A stretch of 64,000 bases of DNA from Spirochaetota bacterium. GTDB lineage: Bacteria; Spirochaetota; Spirochaetia; Treponematales; UBA12059. The stretch is from positions 62,001 through 126,000 of the forward strand of contig JADFDI010000006.1 in NCBI GenBank assembly GCA_018262985.1. Reading direction: 5' to 3'. Of this stretch, positions 51,155 through 60,097 are shown piece by piece. The stretch's first letter is position 1. The number at the start of each line of letters is the position of its first letter. Made by a program: the position numbers and the translations under genes. The notes under the pieces were generated by a model that was given only the letters and a program-made list of their open reading frames with translations, was not told the origin of the DNA and did no database searches.

Positions 51155-53212
51155 CTACCCCGGGACGCGAACGAGACGGTCGACGAGTCCCCGCCAACCG
51201 CTCCGCTTAACGGGCATCCGGACTTGGGCGCTTGAACCCCTCGGGAATACGAGGATGGCGTCGAGGGTCTTGAGACGAGCGTCCAGCTCCCCGAGCAGCG
51301 GTTCGAGAGCGCGGTTCCCCGCTCTCGGCGCGACCAAGGCCACCAAGGCGCGTTCGTCCCTCTTGGCGTCCAACGCGCGCAACCCGACGCGCGCCTCCAT
51401 ATCAGAGAACTCGATGGATGACCCGAGCGGATGCCCCTCGAGCGCGCCGCGAGCGGCCTCGAGACCGGCGCCCGTTCCGAAGACCCGCGGCGCCACCTTG
51501 AGCTGCCGAGCGATGCCCGCGAGGGCGAGGACGCAGCCCCCGAAATCAGACTCGGCTTCGGCGCCCGGCGCCAGGACGAGCACCATGCGCGCGGCGGTGC
51601 CGGGCGGCGCGGACAGGCGGGCGGCGAACACGCGCGGACCTCCGCCCGCCAGCAATTGGTCGAGCACCCTCCTCATGCCGGAATCGAGGAAGGACTTCCG
51701 CGTCCGCCAGCCGATCACGATTTCCGTCGCCCTGAATTCGGCGGCGGCGTAGCCGAGTCCCGTGGCGACGTCGATGTCCGCCCTGTAGGCCGTCGCGACG
51801 ACCAGCCCGGCGGCGACCGCCCGATCCGCCACGGCGGCGAGGTTCCGCTCCGCCTCGGCGACGGCCTTCGGGTCGCTCGATACAGCGGGCACGATGCTCA
51901 CCGCCCTGAGGGCGCCGTCCCCGCGGAGCGTCATCGCGAGATCGAGCAGACGGCTCGCGCTTTCCGGATTCCCGACACCCAGAAGCAGCCGTCGCCCCGC
52001 AGGATCCGGTCCGGCCGACGCCGCGCGTTCGGCGGCCAGCTTCCGTCCTGACGTCTGCACCGATGCCGAACCGACCAGGACGGTGACGAGGATCATGACT
52101 ATGGTTCCGTTCAATACCGCATCGCCGAATATGCCGAGATCGTAGGCTACCAGTACCGCCGCGAGGGTAGCCGCGGCTTGGGGCACCGACAGGCCAAAAA
52201 CCACGCCGCGCCGGGCGCGCGACCAGCGGGAAAGCTTCTGGATCAGGAAGGCAGCCAGCCATTTCGCGACGATGACGCAGCAAGTCATGAGCGCGGCCAC
52301 CGCGAGCGATTCCAGGTCGGTCACGAGGGCGCGCGGGTTCACGAGCATGCCGACCGAGAGAAGGAAGGCCGGCACGAAGACCGCGTTGCCGAAGAATTCC
52401 AGGCGATTGGCCAGGGGCGATACGGGCGGAATGTGCCGACCAACGGCCATGCCCGCGAGGAAGGCGCCGATGATGGGCTCGACGCCCGCCAGTTCCGCGA
52501 TCAAGGCCGATAGGAACAATACGGCAAGCGAAAAAAGGAACTCGAGATCCTCGTGCCGCGCGAGCTTGCCGTAAGCCCAGGCCGCCGCCCGCGGCAGGAC
52601 GAAGAGTTCGAAGGCGGTGAACGCCGCGAAGGCGAGCGACATGCGCATGGCCGTCCCGGCGCCGAATTCCCCGCGTCGCGCTCCCGCGATCACCGCGAGC
52701 ACGAGCAAGGCGGCGACGTCCGTGATGATGGTCCCGCCGACCGTGACGCCGACAGCGTCATCCCCGGTAATGCGCAGGCGGGAGGCGACCGGATAGGCCA
52801 GCAGGGTATGCGAGGCGAACAGCGAAGCCAGCAGTATCGACTGCGCGACATCGAAGCGCAGTACCAAGAGCCCCGCGGCGATTCCGATCGCCATGGGCAC
52901 CGCGAAGGTGAGGAAGCCGAACAGGATGCTGCGCGAACGGTACCGCCGGAAATCGTTGCCGTCGATCTCGAGCCCGGCTATGAACATCAGGAAGAGGATC
53001 CCTACCGAGGCGAACAGCTCGATGACGCGGTCGCGCTCGAGGACGCCGAGCGAGAAGGGACCGAGCGCGATGCCGATGGCGATGAGACCTACGATTTCGG
53101 GGAATCCGAAGCGCCGCGCCAGCGCCGGAACCAGGAGCGCGCAGGCGACGATGACCAGGAAAATCGCGATCGGATCACGCAAGGGCAATGAAAGGAAGTG
53201 TCCTGACGGCAA
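51155..53212 (-). CDS. CPA2 cation/proton antiporter with C-terminal USP-like domain
   Basis: 685 residues. Residues 1-400 contain about 12 membrane helices of the KefB/NapA-type CPA2 family (GIGLALGPFSLG-like IAIGIALGPFSLGVL, GLEIDGNDF, LIAELAGVEPIIGAFLAGMAVG). Residues about 415-685 form a soluble domain with USP-like segments (LLLGVGNPESASRLLDLA, ATEIVIGWRTRKSFLDSG) in two halves. Exchanges Na+ or K+ for H+. TTG start with GGAGGT upstream. Confidence 0.92.
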   Translation of the reverse strand: MPSGHFLSLPLRDPIAIFLVIVACALLVPALARRFGFPEIVGLIAIGIALGPFSLGVLERDRVIELFASVGILFLMFIAGLEIDGNDFRRYRSRSILFGFLTFAVPMAIGIAAGLLVLRFDVAQSILLASLFASHTLLAYPVASRLRITGDDAVGVTVGGTIITDVAALLVLAVIAGARRGEFGAGTAMRMSLAFAAFTAFELFVLPRAAAWAYGKLARHEDLEFLFSLAVLFLSALIAELAGVEPIIGAFLAGMAVGRHIPPVSPLANRLEFFGNAVFVPAFLLSVGMLVNPRALVTDLESLAVAALMTCCVIVAKWLAAFLIQKLSRWSRARRGVVFGLSVPQAAATLAAVLVAYDLGIFGDAVLNGTIVMILVTVLVGSASVQTSGRKLAAERAASAGPDPAGRRLLLGVGNPESASRLLDLAMTLRGDGALRAVSIVPAVSSDPKAVAEAERNLAAVADRAVAAGLVVATAYRADIDVATGLGYAAAEFRATEIVIGWRTRKSFLDSGMRRVLDQLLAGGGPRVFAARLSAPPGTAARMVLVLAPGAEAESDFGGCVLALAGIARQLKVAPRVFGTGAGLEAARGALEGHPLGSSIEFSDMEARVGLRALDAKRDERALVALVAPRAGNRALEPLLGELDARLKTLDAILVFPRGSSAQVRMPVKRSGWRGLVDRLVRVPG

Positions 53213-53293
53213 CGGGGACCTCCGCGCGGCTGACGCGCCGCTTTGCCATTATATGCTACGCCCGAGCCGATCGTGCGTCAGGATCCGTGGCGC

Positions 53294-53989
53294 TCAGGCT
53301 TCGAGCATGAAATCCACGAGGGCGCGGGCGTGCAGCAGGGTGGTGTCCCAGTAGGGAACGGCCAGGTCCCCGTCGCGCATGGCCAGCGGGAGCTCGGTGC
53401 AGCCCAGGATTATGCCTTCCGCTCCGGCTTCAGCCAGCGAGGCCGCTATCTCCTTGAGCCGCGCGGCCGAACGCGGATCGATGACGCCGCGGCAGAGCTC
53501 GCCGAAGATGCAACGATCCACCTCAAGCCGGTCCGCGCGCTCCGGGACGATGACCTCGATGCCATGCCGCTCTCGCAGCCTGTCTCGATAGAAGGCTTCC
53601 TCCATCGTGAACACCGTGCCGAGCAGCCCCGCACGCCGGATTCCGGCGGCCTTAATCGCGGTGGCCGCGGCGTCGGCGATGTGGATCAACGGCAGGCCGC
53701 ACTCGGCTTCGAGATCGGCGGCGAATCGGTGCATGGTGTTCGTCGCGAGCGCGAGCGCCTCGACCCCGGCCATCCGAAGGCGCAAAGCCTCGCCGACGAG
53801 CGCTTCCCGAACGGAGCCCCAGTCGCCGGCCTTCATGGCCGCGGCGATCGGACCGAAATCCACCGAACTCAGGAGCAGGCGCGCCGAGGAGAGAGCGCCG
53901 AGCCGCGCGGCGATCTCATCGTTCACGATCCGGTAGTACTCCGCCGTGGATTCCCACGACATACCGCCGATGAGCCCGACGAGCCTCAA
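53294..53989 (-). CDS. Amino-acid (aspartate/glutamate-type) racemase
   Basis: 231 residues of the Asp/Glu racemase superfamily. VGLIGGMSWESTAEYY at the start, catalytic pair T83 (LATNTMH) and C196 (LGCTELP). The Thr/Cys pair rather than Cys/Cys matches the YgeA-like branch of E. coli, known to racemise several amino acids. It begins with TTG at 53989, inside a REP-like repeat copy (AAGGTCTGTCCCC at 53988-54000), and overlaps the stop of the upstream phosphoribosyltransferase gene (TTGA). Confidence 0.88.
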   Translation of the reverse strand: MRLVGLIGGMSWESTAEYYRIVNDEIAARLGALSSARLLLSSVDFGPIAAAMKAGDWGSVREALVGEALRLRMAGVEALALATNTMHRFAADLEAECGLPLIHIADAAATAIKAAGIRRAGLLGTVFTMEEAFYRDRLRERHGIEVIVPERADRLEVDRCIFGELCRGVIDPRSAARLKEIAASLAEAGAEGIILGCTELPLAMRDGDLAVPYWDTTLLHARALVDFMLEA

Positions 53990-54528
53990 GGTCTGTCCCC
54001 GCCGAGCGCCAGAGCGTCGTGCTCGTCGATGTCGGGCGCGTCCCAAGGGTACTTGATCCAGCGGTCATCCACCTCGAGCCCCTTCCAGTAGCGCGTCACC
54101 TCCGACGGCAGTTCCTCGCGCTTGGGCTTCCTCTTGTCGTGGAGCACGGCGACCGCCACCTCGGCGGGCGCGTGGCGCAGGAGTTCGCGCACGCAGTAAG
54201 CCAGTGTCGAGCGCGAGTCATCGACTTCGTCCACGAGCAGGATGCGCTTCCCGCCGAGCTTCCGCTCGGCCTCCTCGATCCACTGCACCGTACGGGGATT
54301 GTCCGTCGGCCGGTCCTCGTCATCGTAATACGAGACGCCCACCGCCAAGATCGGCCGGTCGAGGAAGGTACGCAGCATGCGCGCCGGAATGAAGCCGCCC
54401 GAGCCGATGGCGACGATCAGGTCGGGTGACCAGCCGGACGCCGCGATGCGCTCCGCGATCGAGCGTACCGTACGATGGATGTCCTGATAGGTGAGGCGGT
54501 ATGGAACCGAAGCCGTGGCTTCTGCCAT
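53986..54528 (-). CDS. Phosphoribosyltransferase (xanthine/hypoxanthine type)
   Basis: 180 residues. The PRPP-binding loop is LLVDEVDDSRSTLAYCV (VDEVDDSRST), and IVAIGSGGFIPARML is the N-terminal PRTase block. Substrate could be a purine base or, as in the related enzymes, xanthine; not fixed by sequence. ATG 54528 is chosen; a TTG at 54534 overlaps the stop of the M42 peptidase gene. The last codons and the stop are inside a REP-like repeat (GGDRP). Confidence 0.85.
   Translation of the reverse strand: MAEATASVPYRLTYQDIHRTVRSIAERIAASGWSPDLIVAIGSGGFIPARMLRTFLDRPILAVGVSYYDDEDRPTDNPRTVQWIEEAERKLGGKRILLVDEVDDSRSTLAYCVRELLRHAPAEVAVAVLHDKRKPKREELPSEVTRYWKGLEVDDRWIKYPWDAPDIDEHDALALGGDRP
53988..54000 (-). 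repeat. REP-like repeat at the PRTase-racemase junction
   Basis: AAGGTCTGTCCCC on the plus strand. It supplies the last codons of the PRTase gene and the TTG start codon of the racemase. Confidence 0.8.
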
Positions 54529-54530
54529 GA

Positions 54531-55565
54531 TCAATGCCCCGCGTACTCGAAGAGCAGCGCCAGCGTGTTCGCGATGGCGTCCGAATGGGTCCGCTCATAG
54601 CCGTGGCTCGCGTACACGCCGGGACCCACGAGGCCGTGGCGCACGTCGTGTCCCGCGGCCAGCGACACGTTGGCGTCGGAGGAGTAACGCGGGTAGACAT
54701 CCACCGCGAAATCGCACCCCGCGCGACCGGCTGCCTCTATCAAGGCCTGCGTGACGTCACGATCGTAGGGCCCCCCCGAGTCCTTGGCGCAGATGGAGAC
54801 CTGCCGGTCGGTGCACGACAGGTCGTCGCCGACGGCACCCATGTCCACAGATAGAATCTCGACGGCGCCCTCGGGAATCACGGCACCGCCGTGTCCGACT
54901 TCCTCGTAGGTCGTGAAGAGTAGCCAGACCTTGCGCGCGAGCTTGAGTTCGCCCGCGGCCACAGCCTCCGCGAGCGCGAGCAGGACGCCTGCGCTGGCCT
55001 TGTCGTCGAGGTGGCGGCTCTTCAGGTAGCCGGATTCGGTCAACACGGTCCGGGGATCGAGCGATACGAAGTCGCCAGGGGCGACGCCGAGCTCGCGGAC
55101 ATGGTCCTTCTTGGACACCTTCTCGTCGATCACTATCTCGCAGTGCTCGTCGTCGAGCTTCTGCTCGGCGAGCTTCGCGTTGACGTGCACGGAGGCGTCG
55201 GTCGGCTGCAGGGTACCTGAGTACCGCCGGCCGTCGCGCGCATGGATGGTCACGTTCTCGGTCAGCGCCAGGAAATCAGGGAATCCGCCGATCTTGGCGT
55301 AACGCAGGCGCCCGTTCGACTTGATCGAGCGCACCATGAGGCCGAGCGTGTCGATGTGCGCCGCCATGACCAGGGGCCGTCCCTCGCCGCCCAGGTCGAC
55401 CAGCACCGAGCGCTTGACGGTCCGCTCGCTCTTGAGCCCGGCGGCCTGCAGAGCCTGCTCGACGTATCCTTCCGCCAACGCGGTGAAGCCCGTGGGGCTC
55501 GGCAGGCGGCACAGTTCCATGACGTGGTGGATGGCGCGGTCGACTACGTTCTGGGCGATGTTCAT
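54531..55565 (-). CDS. M42-family metallopeptidase (glutamyl aminopeptidase-like)
   Basis: 344 residues. Di-zinc aminopeptidase with MAAHIDTLGLMV (metal His and Asp), LDDKASAGVLLALAEA (second metal Asp), TTYEEVGHGG (catalytic Glu pair) and ERTHSDAIAN (last His). The beta insert domain is at about 70-180. Cytoplasmic tetrahedral aminopeptidase family; frees N-terminal residues from peptides. First gene of the racemase operon; GGAGG six bases before the ATG. Confidence 0.93.
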   Translation of the reverse strand: MNIAQNVVDRAIHHVMELCRLPSPTGFTALAEGYVEQALQAAGLKSERTVKRSVLVDLGGEGRPLVMAAHIDTLGLMVRSIKSNGRLRYAKIGGFPDFLALTENVTIHARDGRRYSGTLQPTDASVHVNAKLAEQKLDDEHCEIVIDEKVSKKDHVRELGVAPGDFVSLDPRTVLTESGYLKSRHLDDKASAGVLLALAEAVAAGELKLARKVWLLFTTYEEVGHGGAVIPEGAVEILSVDMGAVGDDLSCTDRQVSICAKDSGGPYDRDVTQALIEAAGRAGCDFAVDVYPRYSSDANVSLAAGHDVRHGLVGPGVYASHGYERTHSDAIANTLALLFEYAGH

Positions 55566-55638
55566 GCGGACCTCCCGGATTCCACGATAGTACACTGGAG
55601 TGGCACATTGGTGGCCGGCATTCGGGTTATCAAGCGCC

Positions 55639-55706
55639 CGAGGACTGTCCCCGATCGGTCGCCGGCTATCCTTCAACAACTCCCGTCTTGACCGAGGTCT
55701 GTCCCC
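55639..55706 (-). repeat. REP-like repeats upstream of the small membrane protein gene
   Basis: CGAGGACTGTCCCC (55639-55652) and CGAGGTCTGTCCCC (55693-55706). The second fills the spacer between a TTGACC box at 55688 and a CACGAT box at 55712. Confidence 0.85.
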
Positions 55707-55717
55707 CTTGGCACGAT
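55688..55717 (+). promoter_or_regulatory. Possible promoter whose spacer is a REP-like repeat
   Basis: TTGACC (55688-55693), 18-base spacer, CACGAT (55712-55717). The spacer is almost wholly the repeat copy. ATG 55725 lies seven bases downstream. Confidence 0.35.
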
Positions 55718-55724
55718 GCGATCC

Positions 55725-56273
55725 ATGCGTCGCGTCAGATCGTACCTTCGCCGACTCCTCCTCGGCATCTTCGTCCTGCTCGCTATCATCGGAGTCCTTG
55801 TACTCGCGCAACTCGCCTTCGGCATCTTCGACGGAGCCATCGCCTATCTGGACCAGGACTTGGCGGCCTTCGACCGCACGCTTACGCGCGAAGCCATCGC
55901 GGGGGTGAGCTTCGGAGCTTTGTCCCTAGTGCTCGTCGTTGCGGCGCTACCCCTGCTCTCGCGCGGGGTCGGCAAGCGGCAGTATCTGGGTTCGCTGTTC
56001 CGCGGCATCCTGGCCTCCGGAATCTTCCTGGCCTCGGATCGCTTCTATTCCTTCATGGAGGGATACGGACGCTTCTACCTGACGGCTGCAGTCTTCGCCG
56101 CCGCCGTCCTGACCGTCATCCTGGTCGAAGTCGCCGTCCGCATGGGCAAGGCCGAGGAAGAAAAGGCCGCGCGCACGGATATCATCGCCAGCATCGTCGG
56201 GGGACTCGCGTTCGCCCTCATCCTGAGGCTCGGCTCGTACGGTATCGAGCAACTCAAGGCCGCGCTTGCCTGA
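55725..56273 (+). CDS. Hypothetical membrane protein
   Basis: 182 residues from ATG 55725 (an ATG at 55716 overlaps the predicted -10 box). Four or five predicted membrane segments: LLLGIFVLLAIIGVLVLAQ, GALSLVLVVAALPLL, SLFRGILASGIFLAS, FYLTAAVFAAAVLTVILVEVA and IIASIVGGLAFALIL. No family recognised. Sits alone between the M42 peptidase and the symporter genes. Confidence 0.7.
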   Translation: MRRVRSYLRRLLLGIFVLLAIIGVLVLAQLAFGIFDGAIAYLDQDLAAFDRTLTREAIAGVSFGALSLVLVVAALPLLSRGVGKRQYLGSLFRGILASGIFLASDRFYSFMEGYGRFYLTAAVFAAAVLTVILVEVAVRMGKAEEEKAARTDIIASIVGGLAFALILRLGSYGIEQLKAALA

Positions 56274-56341
56274 GCGACCGACGGAAAGGAGCCACGGAAG
56301 TTTCCGACGCTCCATCCCCGCGCCGACCATGTCCGTACGCC

Positions 56342-56370
56342 TTGCCCGCGAGCCCCGGCTCCGCTAGGCT
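56342..56370 (+). promoter_or_regulatory. Promoter for the GPH symporter
   Basis: TTGCCC (56342-56347), 17-base spacer, TAGGCT (56365-56370), the same two boxes as before the oxidoreductase at 2109. Confidence 0.5.
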
Positions 56371-56428
56371 TCGTTCCCTCGCGAGCGCGCCACGCGCCGC
56401 GTCGAAACCCGCCCCCGAGGAGAGCCAC

Positions 56429-57814
56429 ATGGCAGAGCGACCTGTTCCCTCCGTACATCCCGCAACGATACAGGCCGGGAAGCTCGCGCTCGGCACAAAG
56501 CTCGGATTCGGGATCGCCGACCTCGGCGGCAATCTTTTCTTTACCGCCATGGGCTTCTGGACGCTGTTCTACCTGACCGACGTAGTGGGCCTACCCGCGG
56601 CTCTCGCAGGCGCAGTTTTCTGGATCGGCAAGCTCTGGGACGCGGTCACGGATCCGCTCACGGGTTGGCTCTCGGACCGCACGCGTACGCGACTCGGCCG
56701 ACGACGACCCTGGATGCTCGCCGGCGCGATTCCCATGTTCCTTGCCATGTGGTTCTTCTTTTCGAAGCCCACGATCGACGGCCCCTGGGCGCTGGCAGCC
56801 TGGGCGACCCTCTCGCTCATGTTCCTCAATACCGCCTACACCCTCGTCAACATCCCCTACAGTTCGCTGACGCCCGACCTCACCGACGACTACCACGAGC
56901 GCATGAGCTTGAACGGCTTCCGCTTCGGATTCGCCGTCATCGGAACCATGGTCGGCGCCGCGGCGGTTCAACCGATCGTCAACCTCTTCCCGACACAGTC
57001 CTCGGGATTCTCCGCGGCCGGGGCCGTGCTCGGCGCGGTGATGGCCGCGACCGCCCTCGTCACCGTCGCCACGGTACGCGAAGGTCCCCACTCCCGGTCC
57101 TCCGTCCCGAAGGAAGGGTTCCTCGAGACCTTCGCCGTGGTCTTCCGCGACAAGGCATTCCTGATCCTGCTCTTCACCTACGCCCTCAACCTGACCGCGC
57201 TCACTTTCGTCCAGACGACGCTGGCCTACTACTTCAAGTGGCTCTACCGCGAAGAAAGCGCCACGACCCTGGCGATGGTCATCCTGCTCGTGGTCGCCAT
57301 GGTCTTCATTCCCGTCTCGGTATTGGTCTCGAAACGCATCGGCAAGAAGCGCACCTACCAAATCTGCTTCGTGATCCTCGCCGGATCGACGCTCCTCATC
57401 TGGGCCTTCGGTCATACCCTGGGCATGAATTTCTTCCTCGGCGTCATGGTTTTCGCAGGCATCGGCATCGGCTTCGGCTATGCCGCGCCTTGGGCCATGC
57501 TGCCCGACGTGGTCGAACTCGACGCGCTCCGCACGGGCAAGCGCAAGGAGGGAGCCTTCTACGGCGTCTGGACCTTCATGAGCAAGGTCGGCACCGCGGC
57601 GTCCGCAGTGATCACGGGGGCCGTCCTCCAGATTGCGGGATACTCCTCTGCCCTGGAATCCCAGGGGGAATCCGCCTTGAGCGCCATCAGGCTCCTCATC
57701 GGCCCCGTCCCCGCGCTCGTCTTCCTCGCGGCTCTCTTCCTCGTCGACCGCTACCCGGTCGACGAAAAGTCATACACCGCAGCCCTCAAGCGCGCGGAGG
57801 AAACCGCGACCTGA
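56429..57814 (+). CDS. GPH-family sugar:cation symporter (MFS)
   Basis: 461 residues with 12 predicted membrane helices. TKLGFGIADLGGNLFFTAMGFWTLFYL, IGKLWDAVTDPLTGWLSDRTRTRLGRRRPWMLAG and NTAYTLVNIPYSSLTPDLTDDYHERMSLNGFR are classic glycoside-pentoside-hexuronide family blocks. Probably brings in a sugar or glycoside with Na+ or H+. AGGAG six bases before the ATG. A GAAA-loop hairpin lies after the stop. Confidence 0.93.
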   Translation: MAERPVPSVHPATIQAGKLALGTKLGFGIADLGGNLFFTAMGFWTLFYLTDVVGLPAALAGAVFWIGKLWDAVTDPLTGWLSDRTRTRLGRRRPWMLAGAIPMFLAMWFFFSKPTIDGPWALAAWATLSLMFLNTAYTLVNIPYSSLTPDLTDDYHERMSLNGFRFGFAVIGTMVGAAAVQPIVNLFPTQSSGFSAAGAVLGAVMAATALVTVATVREGPHSRSSVPKEGFLETFAVVFRDKAFLILLFTYALNLTALTFVQTTLAYYFKWLYREESATTLAMVILLVVAMVFIPVSVLVSKRIGKKRTYQICFVILAGSTLLIWAFGHTLGMNFFLGVMVFAGIGIGFGYAAPWAMLPDVVELDALRTGKRKEGAFYGVWTFMSKVGTAASAVITGAVLQIAGYSSALESQGESALSAIRLLIGPVPALVFLAALFLVDRYPVDEKSYTAALKRAEETAT

Positions 57815-57821
57815 ACGGGAG

Positions 57822-57841
57822 GTGAAGGAGAAATCCTTCAC
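57822..57841 (+). terminator. Hairpin after the symporter gene
   Basis: GTGAAGGA-GAAA-TCCTTCAC, a perfect 8-base stem with a GNRA-type loop, eight bases after the stop codon. No U-tract. Confidence 0.4.
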
Positions 57842-57978
57842 GCCCGCCGAGGGACCCAGGCGGCCCGAACGCTCACGTCACCCTCCTCCTCGGGCGCACC
57901 GGCCGCACCCGGGCGGCGCCGCGATCGCGCCGGGCGGTGCCCGACCGGCGGTCGTATAGCTCGTCTTCGTCTCGCCGA

Positions 57979-58506
57979 TCATTCCGGGCCATCGAGGAGC
58001 GCGACCGCGTGGCCCGGGAACAGCGAAGCGAGCGCCGGTCCGAGCGGTCCCACGACATCGCGTAGACTGCGGCGTCGATGGGCCAGGGCTGAAGCCGTCC
58101 ATTCCCGCGGATACGCCGCGAGGCCCGCCCTGACCGGATTCGCGTCGATGTAGGTGAACAGGTCGACGAGGGCGCGGAACCCGTCGACTACCCACGACAT
58201 GAACCTATCGCCCCAGACATGCCCCCAACGGCCATACAACCTGTTCAGCTTCATCGCGAACACCCCGAGTATCCATTGCATGATCTTCGAAAGGCTCGCT
58301 CCTTCGCCTGGCCGTATCAGGATGTGCACATGGTTGCCCATCACGGTGAAGTTCTCGATCCGGAAATCGTACTTCCTCCGCGCGCGCGCAACAGTCTCCA
58401 TGAAAAGCCGCTTCGTCGACGCCTCTTCCAGAAGCAGCTCCTTCCCCGCGATACGCGCGCAGACATGGTAGAGCGCGCCGTCCCTCAGTATCCTCGAATG
58501 CCTCAT
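57979..58506 (-). mobile_element. REP-associated tyrosine transposase (RAYT, IS200/Y1-like)
   Basis: 175-residue single-domain HUH enzyme. MRHSRILRDGALYHVCARIAG opens the Y1 transposase fold; the HUH metal motif is H59-V60-H61 in GNHVHILI. The C-terminal helix reads LFTYIDANPVRAGL with the probable catalytic Y119, the RAYT signature. It is chromosomal, has no insertion-sequence ends seen on both sides, and lies within the REP-like repeat zone with copies at 58597-58608 and 58711-58722 upstream. RAYTs are known to process REP hairpins, so it is the best candidate for spreading or maintaining the repeats here; this link is inferred from co-occurrence. ATG 58506 starts the conserved region; upstream codons are not expected to be translated. 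Confidence 0.93.
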
Positions 58507-58596
58507 GCCACAAGACCGCCCCGGACGGCACGGACGCTTGCGAGTTGTGGGGAAAAAACACATCGCCTCGACGACCCCGCTCCGGACCTTACCGCT

Positions 58597-58722
58597 AGGT
58601 CCGTCCCCGCTGTTCACTCTCGCCCGCCCTGGCCGGCTTTTTTTCCGAAGCGCCTCAATCCAGGAGCAAACCCCAGCGCCTCGGGGTCCCGCCATTCCAG
58701 CCCGTACCGTGAGGTCTGTCCC
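58597..58722 (-). repeat. REP-like repeats upstream of the RAYT gene
   Basis: AGGTCCGTCCCC (58597-58608, one mismatch) and GAGGTCTGTCCC (58711-58722). The 264 bases between the RAYT and DUF2804 genes hold no other gene. Confidence 0.8.
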
Positions 58723-58770
58723 TGGATCCCCGTTCCCGGCTCATTCGATTTGACGACTCAATCCCGCTCA

Positions 58771-59847
58771 TTACCACTTGTTGTACACGTCCTCAGCGAA
58801 GCCGGGGAGATCCTGGAACTCCACGAAGCTCCCGTCCTCGAGCCGAGCCCGTCCGTGGAAACGGCCGAAGACCTGGTGCTGGTCCGAGACGACGAGCTTC
58901 AGATCCGTCTTCGAGGTTCGATCGACGACCGGATGGAACTCCGCCTCGAAGCTGCCGTCGTCGCTTGTCATTCGCCAAGGCGCGAGGTAATCGCTCACGT
59001 CGAAATTGAAGCTCACCCGACCGAGCTTATGAGCGCGGCCCGCGAAGAAAGCCATGTCCTCGCTCGCGGAATCCCGATCGGAGAAGCCATAGCCGAGATT
59101 GAAGCCGAAAGGCGTCCCCGCGACCGTCCCTGAGGCGGAGCTCCAGTACCAACGATTTTCGCGCGTCCACCGTCCACGCCCCCAGTCAAGCCCGGCCCAG
59201 CTGGAACCCGGAGCGAAATTGAGGACCGTCTCCACGGATGCCCCTCCGGCCGGCGACGAACGCGGCCCGATCCTCACGGTGCCCGTAACCGGCATGCAAC
59301 AAAGCTTCTGGTTGTAGTAGAACGCACGCCGGTTCTCGGCCCAACTCGTCGCGATGGCCATACGGTCCATGTCCGGCGCCTGAGCGATCTCAACCTCGCC
59401 CTCGAGTCCTACGCCACCCCTGGCCGCCAGGGAAGGCGCGCGGAAGCGGAGGCGCCGGACAGACCCATGCCTCAAGAATTCGAGGGTGAGTTTGCGACCG
59501 GAGTAGCCAATCGAGCCCTCGGCGTCACATTCCTCGGCGAAACCGGTGCGGTGCATGGTGAGCGGAACGATGCTGTCGACCTGCGCCACCTCGCCTCGCG
59601 CGAGATCGATGAACGCCAACGCGAACAGCCCCGCGTATCCTAGGTCGCTCATCGTCAGGCAGACGAAACAGTCGTCTTCGTCGGATCGCAAGTAGTAGTA
59701 ATCCCATTCCTTGATACGCCAGAGCGGCGCCCTGACTGCCGCCCGACGGTATCTCCAGCGCGGGGACCTCGCCCAGCCCTCCTGCGTCAAGGTTCCGTCA
59801 GGATTCAGGAGCTCGACATCTTCCGTGATTTCGGTCTGTCCCCGCAT
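58771..59847 (-). CDS. DUF2804-family protein
   Basis: 358 residues, soluble and beta-rich. Recognised from the family's characteristic blocks: LLNPDGTLTQEGWARSP, RIKEWDYYYL, MHRTGFAEECD, and SSWAGLDWGRGRW and NLGYGFSDRDSASE. Family function is unknown; a lipocalin-like, lipid- or carotenoid-binding fold has been suggested for relatives. The first six codons are a REP-like repeat copy (CGGTCTGTCCCC, 59832-59843), giving MRGQTEI. GGGAGG precedes the ATG, and TACAAT lies 24 bases upstream. Confidence 0.82.
   Translation of the reverse strand: MRGQTEITEDVELLNPDGTLTQEGWARSPRWRYRRAAVRAPLWRIKEWDYYYLRSDEDDCFVCLTMSDLGYAGLFALAFIDLARGEVAQVDSIVPLTMHRTGFAEECDAEGSIGYSGRKLTLEFLRHGSVRRLRFRAPSLAARGGVGLEGEVEIAQAPDMDRMAIATSWAENRRAFYYNQKLCCMPVTGTVRIGPRSSPAGGASVETVLNFAPGSSWAGLDWGRGRWTRENRWYWSSASGTVAGTPFGFNLGYGFSDRDSASEDMAFFAGRAHKLGRVSFNFDVSDYLAPWRMTSDDGSFEAEFHPVVDRTSKTDLKLVVSDQHQVFGRFHGRARLEDGSFVEFQDLPGFAEDVYNKW
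59832..59843 (-). repeat. REP-like repeat at the DUF2804 start codon
   Basis: CGGTCTGTCCCC, immediately after the start codon on the coding strand (ATG CGG GGA CAG ACC). Confidence 0.75.
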
Positions 59848-60009
59848 GGATGCCTCCCTTTCAAACGGACATTGTAGCCCGATACCAGAGAAAGAGGGAA
59901 ACCCTCGCGTCCGCCGGCTCGCGGCGTCGGCCCGTCAGCTCGAGTTGCGAGCGGCCGCGGGCGCGCCTAAGGTCGCCGACCGGCGCCACGAAACAGCGGG
60001 CGCCTGGCT

Positions 60010-60038
60010 TTGTCCTCCGACCCTCGAACCATTATCTT
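60010..60038 (+). promoter_or_regulatory. Promoter for the TspO-like gene
   Basis: TTGTCC (60010-60015), 17-base spacer, TATCTT (60033-60038). Confidence 0.5.
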
Positions 60039-60097
60039 TATCATCGGGTTCGGCGACTCTCGCGCTGCCGCGTCGGGAGGACCCCCAAGGAGCTGTC

